A stretch of 38,205 nt of DNA from NCBI RefSeq assembly GCF_000737195.2, contig NZ_JALM01000080.1:1-38205 (forward strand), in the 5' to 3' direction. This DNA is from Sciscionella sediminilitoris. Lineage in GTDB: Bacteria; Actinomycetota; Actinomycetes; Mycobacteriales; Pseudonocardiaceae. The stretch's first letter is position 1; each line of letters begins with the position of its first letter. Below, piece by piece: positions 33,089 through 38,205 of the stretch. A program made the translations under genes and the position numbers. The notes under the pieces were generated by a model. It made no database searches and was not told where the DNA came from. It saw only the letters and a list, made by a program, of their open reading frames with translations.

Positions 33089-33873
33089 GCCCGCGCCCCC
33101 GCCTTCGATTCGCCCGTGCCTTGCCGCAACTCCGGGCCACCGAACCAGGAACCGATCTCATCGGCCGCCGCGGCGACCAGTGACCCCTGCTCGGTCAGCC
33201 ATTCACCACCGCCCTGGGATGCGGCGACCGAGACCGAAACCGCGGCCATGGGGCGGGAAAGGTAGTTGCGCACCGGAGCGGCGACACACCGCACGCCCGG
33301 CTGCGATTCCTCATCATTCACCGCGTACCCGCGCCGCAGGACCTCGCCGAGCTGCGCCCGCAATTCCCCGGGATCGGTGACGGTCCCCGCCGTATAGCGC
33401 TCGAGCTCACCGGTGCCGAGCAGCCACCCCACATCGGCATCGGAAAGGCAGGCCAGCACCGACTTTCCCGCGGCCGTGGCATGCAGACCGGTGGCGGCCA
33501 CACCGCGCCCGGCGACCTTGTACGGCGCGTTCGGGGCGAGCGTCGCGGCCGGATGCAGCTGACGATCCGCGTACACCGAGAGCGTCACGGTCGCCGACAG
33601 TCGGGAACGCAGGTCCGAGAGCACCCCCTGCGAATCCGCGACCAGATCCACGTTCCCCAGCGCGGTGGCCGCCACATCGAGAACCCGTGCGCCGACGACA
33701 TAACGGCGCTGCGCATCCTGGCGCACGAATCCCTGCCCCTCCAGGCCGAGCAGCAACCGGCGAACGGTGGGCTTGGTCAGGCCCGATGCGGACACCAGTT
33801 CGCCGAGTCCGCGCGGTTCCGGCGACTCGATGATCATCTCGAGCAGATCGAATGCCCGGTCGTTGGCTGTCAC
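33085..33873 (-). CDS. IclR-family transcriptional regulator (first of a tandem pair)
   Basis: 262 aa, GTG start at 33873. HTH: AFDLLEMIIESPEPRGLGEL followed by SGLTKPTVRRLLLGLEGQGF. Effector-domain hallmarks: ATAAGKSVLACLSDADVGWL and GYAVNDEESQPGVRCVAAPV. Divergent from the MFS sugar porter across a 235-bp spacer, and coupled to a second IclR gene. Sequence divergence between the two (different HTH recognition helices) indicates different operators or heteromeric action rather than a recent duplication. Confidence 0.92.
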   Translation of the reverse strand: MTANDRAFDLLEMIIESPEPRGLGELVSASGLTKPTVRRLLLGLEGQGFVRQDAQRRYVVGARVLDVAATALGNVDLVADSQGVLSDLRSRLSATVTLSVYADRQLHPAATLAPNAPYKVAGRGVAATGLHATAAGKSVLACLSDADVGWLLGTGELERYTAGTVTDPGELRAQLGEVLRRGYAVNDEESQPGVRCVAAPVRNYLSRPMAAVSVSVAASQGGGEWLTEQGSLVAAAADEIGSWFGGPELRQGTGESKAGARA

Positions 33874-33908
33874 CGGTCCAACCTAACCGAGCGAACCCTT
33901 CAGGTCCA

Positions 33909-33920
33909 CGATTCGAAACG
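33909..33920. promoter_or_regulatory. Near-palindrome, possible IclR operator
   Basis: CGATTCGAAACG is palindromic at 10 of 12 positions around TTCGAA. It lies 36 bp upstream of the first IclR start, in the spacer shared with the sugar porter. IclR-family sites are often TTCGAA-centred palindromes, but this is a single weak instance. Confidence 0.25.
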
Positions 33921-34108
33921 GAGGATTCAGGTTTTCTCGCCGAAGGATTGACTTGACCGGAACCGCGAGCCACACTCTTGCCGACAGTGATACGCCCATT
34001 TCATATTACGGACCATTGGTGATTGCCCGGCCGAATGCCCACTCGGCCCGCCGCCGATCGTCCTGCAGGGCGCCGGTCCTCGCACCACTGAACGACAAGG
34101 AGGTCGTC

Positions 34109-35518
34109 GTGTCGGACCGTTCCATGGAATCGAGCTCGCCCAACCGATTCGTCAATATCGCGGTGCTGACGGCCGCACTCGGGGGACTGCTGTACGGCTA
34201 CGACACCGGCGTGATCTCCGGTGCCATCCTCTACCTCAAACAGGACCTGGGGATCGCCGACAACGGGCTCCAGCAGGGACTCGTGACCAGTTCGATCCTG
34301 ATCGGCGCCATGATCGGCGCACTCACCGGCGGCGGGCTCGCCGATCGCACCGGACGGCGGAAACTCACGCTCATCGCGGCGGTCATCTTCGCGGTCGGGG
34401 CGATCGGCTGCGCGCTGAGCCCGAACGTCACCGTCATCATCCTGTTCCGGATTCTGCTCGGCATCGGAGTCGGATCCGCCTCCGTCGTGGTGCCGATGTA
34501 CATCTCCGAAATAGCCCCGGCCGCGGTACGCGGGAAATACACCTCGATCTACGAACTCATGATCACCGTCGGCATCCTCCTCGCCTACATCGTCGACTAT
34601 GGACTGTCCACATTGGCCGCATGGCGCTGGATGCTGGGGATCGCCCTGCTTCCCGCCGTCGTGCTGTTCATCGCGATGCTCACCCTGCCGGAAACTCCGC
34701 GCTGGCTGGTCCGGGACGGCCGGTTCGAGCGGGCGCGCCAAGTGCTCGGCAAGATCCACGCCGAAGGAGAGGTCGAGCGCGAACTCGCCGACATCCGGAC
34801 CGCCGAGAACCGTGCGCGGGAACACTCCGGCTGGAGCGTGCTCACCCGGCCCTGGATACGCCCCGCGCTCATCGTCGGGCTCGGGCTCACCGTGCTCCAG
34901 CAGTTCGTCGGGATCAACACCATCATCTACTACGCCCCGACCACACTCGCGAAACTCGGCCTCGGCAACTCCGCCTCCATCCTTGCCGAGGTCGGCATCG
35001 GCGCCGTCAACGTCGCCTTCACCTTCGTCGCCATCCGCTACATGGATCGCTTGGGCCGCAAGCGATTGCTGTTCGCCGGAAGCATCGGAATGGCACTGAG
35101 CCTGTTCGTGCTCGCCGTGCTCACCCTCATCTTCGGCGCCAGCGGAGGCACCGTCGGAGTCATCACCATCGTCTGCCTCGCCGCCTACATCGGCTCATTC
35201 GCCGCGACCTGGGGACCGACGGTGTGGGTGATCCTGCCCGAGATCTATCCACTGCGGGCCCGCGGACCCGCGGTCGGACTGGCTACCTGGGGCAACTGGG
35301 CCGCCAACTTCGCCGTATCCCTGGTGTTCCCGATCATCCTGTTCACCATCGGACAGGGCCTTTCCATGCTCATCTTCGCCATCATCAGCGCGCTGAGCCT
35401 GCTGTTCGTCAGCCGGTTCGTCCCGGAAACCAAGGGGCGCAGCCTCGAACAGATCGAGAACGACCTCTACAGCCACGTGCACGATTCCCCGGAATCACGG
35501 AAAATCAGCCACTCCTGA
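34109..35518 (+). CDS. MFS sugar porter (SP family, 12 TMS)
   Basis: 469 aa. GTG 34109 was chosen because AAGGAGG lies 6-8 nt upstream and the membrane part begins soon after; upstream in-frame codons look non-coding. Sugar-porter signatures are complete: GGLLYGYDTGVISGA (TM1), LADRTGRRK, PETPRWLV after TM6, QQFVGINTIIYYAPT (TM7 sugar-binding region), DRLGRK and PETKGRSLEQIE at the C-terminus. It would import a hexose, pentose or sugar acid with protons. Divergent from the IclR pair and convergent with the flavin monooxygenase. The nearby mannonate-type enzymes make a hexuronate or aldonate a reasonable guess. Confidence 0.93.
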   Translation: MSDRSMESSSPNRFVNIAVLTAALGGLLYGYDTGVISGAILYLKQDLGIADNGLQQGLVTSSILIGAMIGALTGGGLADRTGRRKLTLIAAVIFAVGAIGCALSPNVTVIILFRILLGIGVGSASVVVPMYISEIAPAAVRGKYTSIYELMITVGILLAYIVDYGLSTLAAWRWMLGIALLPAVVLFIAMLTLPETPRWLVRDGRFERARQVLGKIHAEGEVERELADIRTAENRAREHSGWSVLTRPWIRPALIVGLGLTVLQQFVGINTIIYYAPTTLAKLGLGNSASILAEVGIGAVNVAFTFVAIRYMDRLGRKRLLFAGSIGMALSLFVLAVLTLIFGASGGTVGVITIVCLAAYIGSFAATWGPTVWVILPEIYPLRARGPAVGLATWGNWAANFAVSLVFPIILFTIGQGLSMLIFAIISALSLLFVSRFVPETKGRSLEQIENDLYSHVHDSPESRKISHS

Positions 35519-35534
35519 GGCACAGTGCTCAGGA
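35513..35534. terminator. Possible bidirectional terminator between sugar porter and flavin monooxygenase
   Basis: TCCTGAG (35513-35519) pairs with CTCAGGA (35528-35534). With one bulged G the stem can extend inwards through GCAC/GTGC. It spans the stop codons of both convergent genes. Without a T-run the call is moderate. Confidence 0.45.
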
Positions 35535-37340
35535 CAGGTGGTGCACCTCCTGTAGCCCGTACACCGGAGTGGGAATCCCTTCGTAGCGCGCCTTCAGTTG
35601 CAGGGCGAGGTACAGCGAGTAGTGCCGGGACTGGTGCAGGTTTCCGCCGTGGAACCACAATCCGGGTTGCTGGGTGGGTTTCCACATGTTGCGCTGTTCG
35701 CCTTCCCAGGGCCCGGGGTCTTTGGTGGTGTCGGATCCCAGTCCCCAGCATTTGCCGACGCGGTCGGCCATGTCCTGGCCGCACAGATCGGCGACCCAGC
35801 CGTTCATGGAGCCGTATCCGGTTGCGTACACGACGAGGTCGGCCTGCAGTTCGGTGCCGTCCTCGAGGATGACGGAGTCGCGGGTGAGGTGGTCGACCTG
35901 GCCGTGCGCGAGCTTGATCTGGCCGTCGGCGACGAGGTCCGCGGCGCCCACGTCGATGTAGTAGCCGGATCCGCGCCGCAAGTATTTCAGGAACAGTCCG
36001 GATCCGTCGTCACCCCAGTCGTGCCGGAATCCGGCTTTGGCGAGGCGTTCGTAGAATTCGGCGTCGTGTTCCCGGATTTTCTCGTATATCGGAATCTGGA
36101 ATTCGTGCATGATCCGGTATGGCAGCGAGGCGAAGACCATATCGGCTTTCTCGGTCGTCATTCCGGACCGTACGGCGCGTTCGGAGTACAGATCGCCGAG
36201 GCCGAATTCCATCAGTGAGTCGGATTTGACGATGTGCGTCGAGGATCGCTGCACCATGGTGACCTCGGCGTCGTGTTCCCACAGTGCGGCGCAGATGTCG
36301 TGCGCGGAGTTGTTGGAACCGATCACCACGGCCTTCTTGCCCCGGTACGCGTCCGGTCCCGGGTGCCGGGAGGAGTGGTGCTGTTCGCCCGCGAATTCGT
36401 CCATCCCGGGAAACGAGGGCAGGTTGGGTTTGCCGGACATTCCGGTGGCGAACACGAGATGGCGCGGCCGGAGCACGATCTCCTCGCCGTCCCGGCGCAC
36501 GGTGACCGACCAGTACCCGGTCTCTTTGTCGTAGGCGGCGGAGGTGACCTCGGAACCGGTCCAGTACGGCACTTCCATCACGCGGGTGTACATCTCCAGC
36601 CAGTCCGCGATCTTGTCCTTCGGCGCGAAAACCGGCCAGTTCTCCGGGAACGGCAGATAGGGCAGGTGGTCGTACCAGACCGGATCGTGCAGGCACAGGC
36701 TCTTGTACCGGTTGCGCCAGGAGTCGCCCGCGCGCGCGTTGCGCTCCACCACCAGCGCGGGCACGCCGAGCTGCCGGAGCCGGGCACCGAGCGCGATTCC
36801 GCCCTGCCCGCCACCGATCACGACGACGAACGGCTGGTCTTGGCGACCGAGCCGGTCCTGTTCCACCTCCAGTTCCTCGGCCCAGGACAGGCGTCCGGCG
36901 ACCGCGCCGTGCCGCGCGCCCTTGGGGCGCAGTTCGGCCCGCGGTTCCGGGAAGTCCTTGAGCTCGCGCAGGCTGGTCAGCAGTGTCCAGGCACCTTCGT
37001 CCTTCAGGCGCAGATGTCCTTTCGCCCGGCCGGTGGCGGTCTCGAACTCGATCCACGCCTCGAGCACCCCATCGGCCTCGCTCGGCGGTTCACTGGTACG
37101 GAAACCGGACGGATCGATGTTGTCGAGGCAGGCAGCGAGCAGTCCGGCGACCCCGTCGCGCCCTTCGACCGTCTTGAGGTTCCAGGTGAAGGCCACCAGA
37201 TCCCGCCAGAAGCTGTCCACGGCGAACAGCCCGGCCGCGGCATCGATATCGCGCGCCGCCAGTGCCGCCTCGAACCGGCTGAGCCAGTCGTCGACACGCG
37301 ACTGCGCGGAAAGCGCCACCCTGTCCTGCGTTTGCGTCAT
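35529..37340 (-). CDS. Flavin-containing monooxygenase with N-terminal NTF2/SnoaL-like domain
   Basis: 603 aa. ATG 37340 follows AGGAG with a short spacer. Residues about 12-140 (RFEAALAARDIDAAAGLFAV, FWRDLVAFTWNLKTVEGRDG) are an NTF2/SnoaL-like cone. The rest is a class B flavoprotein: FAD motif VIGGGQGGIALGARL, GDSWRNRYKSLCLHDPVWYD, the FAGEQHHSSRH segment at the place of the FMO fingerprint, the NADPH motif VIGSNNSAHDIC and the late VVYATGYGS. YUCCA-like and related bacterial enzymes of this size oxygenate heteroatoms or ketones, or decarboxylate. It is divergent from a GAF-type activator, which suggests substrate-induced expression. Substrate unknown. Confidence 0.88.
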   Translation of the reverse strand: MTQTQDRVALSAQSRVDDWLSRFEAALAARDIDAAAGLFAVDSFWRDLVAFTWNLKTVEGRDGVAGLLAACLDNIDPSGFRTSEPPSEADGVLEAWIEFETATGRAKGHLRLKDEGAWTLLTSLRELKDFPEPRAELRPKGARHGAVAGRLSWAEELEVEQDRLGRQDQPFVVVIGGGQGGIALGARLRQLGVPALVVERNARAGDSWRNRYKSLCLHDPVWYDHLPYLPFPENWPVFAPKDKIADWLEMYTRVMEVPYWTGSEVTSAAYDKETGYWSVTVRRDGEEIVLRPRHLVFATGMSGKPNLPSFPGMDEFAGEQHHSSRHPGPDAYRGKKAVVIGSNNSAHDICAALWEHDAEVTMVQRSSTHIVKSDSLMEFGLGDLYSERAVRSGMTTEKADMVFASLPYRIMHEFQIPIYEKIREHDAEFYERLAKAGFRHDWGDDGSGLFLKYLRRGSGYYIDVGAADLVADGQIKLAHGQVDHLTRDSVILEDGTELQADLVVYATGYGSMNGWVADLCGQDMADRVGKCWGLGSDTTKDPGPWEGEQRNMWKPTQQPGLWFHGGNLHQSRHYSLYLALQLKARYEGIPTPVYGLQEVHHLS

Positions 37341-37501
37341 CGGAGCTCCTACGGACGGTGTCGGTCTGTTGCCCCGATCACACTCCGCCCGGCAGGCACG
37401 GGCAAGGGTTGCAGCGAGTTGCACGCGAATTGCCCATGGCCAGGGCACCCGGGCTCACCTATGCTGGGACCGCTGCCGCGATGGTGCGGGAGGTGATGCG
37501 C

Positions 37502-38205
37502 GTGCGCAGTGCGATCCCCCCGGGACGGAACCTGCCGAGTCACGCGCGCGAGCTCGTCCGGATGCACGAGGCCGTACTCGGCGGCGGTCACCCGCCCGTG
37601 CGCCCGCGCGAGGTCGTCTCCCAGTCCTGGTCCCGGATGCTGCGGCTCGGTCTCACCGCGGACCGCGTGAACGCCCGTGATTCCGTCGCCGAACAGGAAC
37701 TCGCCCGGCGGCGACAGGGTTCCCCGCTGCACGAGGTGGTGGACGGGCTCGGCCAGATCATCGGCGCCACCTCGGACGCGGCCCACATGCTGCTCGTGGT
37801 GACCGACGCCGAGGGCATCATCCTCTGGCGCGCGGGCACCTCCGCGGTCCGCCGCCGCGCGGATGCCCTCGGGTTCATCGAGGGCACGGACTGGACCGAG
37901 GCGAAGGTCGGCACGAACGCGATCGGCACCGCCCTCGCCGAGGCTGCCCCGGTCGAACTCCTCGCCGGGGAACACTTCGAGCAGGGCCAGCACCCGTGGT
38001 ACTGCTCCGCGGCCCCGGTGCACGATCCGCGCACCGGAGAACTGCTCGGCATCGTGGACGTCAGCGGTCCGGCGCTGACCCTGCACCCGGCGATCGGGGC
38101 ACTGGTCGAGACCGGGTGCCGGCTCGCCGAGGCTCAGCTCTGGCGCTCGCACCAGCAGCGGCTGGACCGGCTACGGCAGGCGGCCGAGCCGATGCTGACC
38201 GGTTC
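37502..38205 (+). CDS. GAF-domain transcriptional activator, AcoR/DhaR-type (partial, cut by right edge)
   Basis: Open from the start region to the last base of the window with no stop, so the C-terminal part is missing. The N-terminus has VVSQSWSRMLRLGLTADRVN, the motif found before the GAF domain of AcoR-like activators. The GAF domain itself shows LLVVTDAEGIILWRAG, FIEGTDWTEAKVGTNAIGTA, HPWYCSAAPVHDP and ELLGIVDVSGP. GTG 37502 has GGGAGG 8 nt upstream; ATG 37496 and ATG 37481 are in frame alternatives. Whether AAA+ and Fis-type HTH domains follow cannot be seen. It is divergent from the flavin monooxygenase (about 160 bp) and probably activates it on sensing an organic inducer. Confidence 0.87.
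   Translation, partial: MRSAIPPGRNLPSHARELVRMHEAVLGGGHPPVRPREVVSQSWSRMLRLGLTADRVNARDSVAEQELARRRQGSPLHEVVDGLGQIIGATSDAAHMLLVVTDAEGIILWRAGTSAVRRRADALGFIEGTDWTEAKVGTNAIGTALAEAAPVELLAGEHFEQGQHPWYCSAAPVHDPRTGELLGIVDVSGPALTLHPAIGALVETGCRLAEAQLWRSHQQRLDRLRQAAEPMLTG

Noticed and set aside
32333-33873. Recent duplication giving two identical IclR genes
   Set aside because: The two proteins share only general family features and differ in their recognition helices, so they are paralogues of old or separate origin.
1-38205. CRISPR arrays, tRNA or rRNA genes
   Set aside because: No regularly spaced palindromic repeats, tRNA cloverleaf or rRNA-like sequence was recognised by eye; a covariance-model scan would be needed to exclude small RNAs.

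Overview
This is a GC-rich actinomycete chromosome segment. Third codon positions are strongly G/C, GTG starts are common, and the gene set is typical of large-genome Actinomycetota (DUF222/HNH protein, class II DAHP synthase, luciferase-like oxidoreductase, tandem AsnC/Lrp protein, IclR and GAF-type regulators). Amycolatopsis, Nocardia or a relative would fit, but the sequence alone does not fix the genus.

Region 1 (1-1849). A DUF222-family HNH-endonuclease-type protein runs off the left edge. Next comes a small metallo-beta-lactamase-fold gene that looks leaderless and sits under a MerR/SoxR-type operator.

Region 2 (1870-23119) reads as a biosynthetic gene cluster. Its core is a minus-strand operon of seven genes (18882 down to 9381), four of whose junctions are ATGA overlaps. 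In transcription order it encodes a probably exported carboxylesterase, a short class II DAHP synthase, an EntA-type dehydrogenase, a PhzD-type isochorismatase, a PhzE-type ADIC synthase, a CreE-like flavoprotein and a CreD-like lyase. The middle genes are a complete route from chorismate to 3-hydroxyanthranilic acid (ADIC, then DHHA, then 3-HAA). No phenazine-ring genes (phzF, A, B, G) are present. The last two resemble the aspartate-to-nitrosuccinate-to-nitrite module of cremeomycin. A second minus operon (5199 down to 1870) carries an SRPBCC protein, an adenylate-forming ligase that could be a CreM-type diazotase, and an aromatic-ring flavin hydroxylase. An O-methyltransferase, an AsnB-type amidotransferase, a luciferase-like oxidoreductase, a DHA2 exporter with a small ribbon-helix-helix/VOC operon, a double Lrp regulator and a transposase-like protein without catalytic acids complete the set. 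My best reading is a pathway to an aryl diazo (ortho-quinone diazide), a benzotriazinone, or a coupled product built on 3-hydroxyanthranilate. The product is inference.

Region 3 (23558-35518) looks catabolic. A long minus-strand gene run encodes a class III aminotransferase, a fusion of a xylose-isomerase-like barrel with a creatinase/M24 domain, a D-mannonate dehydratase-like enolase-superfamily enzyme, a mannonate/mannitol oxidoreductase, a dienelactone hydrolase, thymidylate synthase and a C45-type acyltransferase/hydrolase. It is flanked by two overlapping IclR genes and a divergent sugar-porter MFS gene. A hexuronate- or aldonate-linked substrate is suggested.

Region 4 (35529-38205) holds a flavin-containing monooxygenase with an NTF2-like N-terminal domain and, divergently, the start of a GAF-domain activator cut by the right edge. 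I saw no tRNA, rRNA, CRISPR array or intact insertion sequence.
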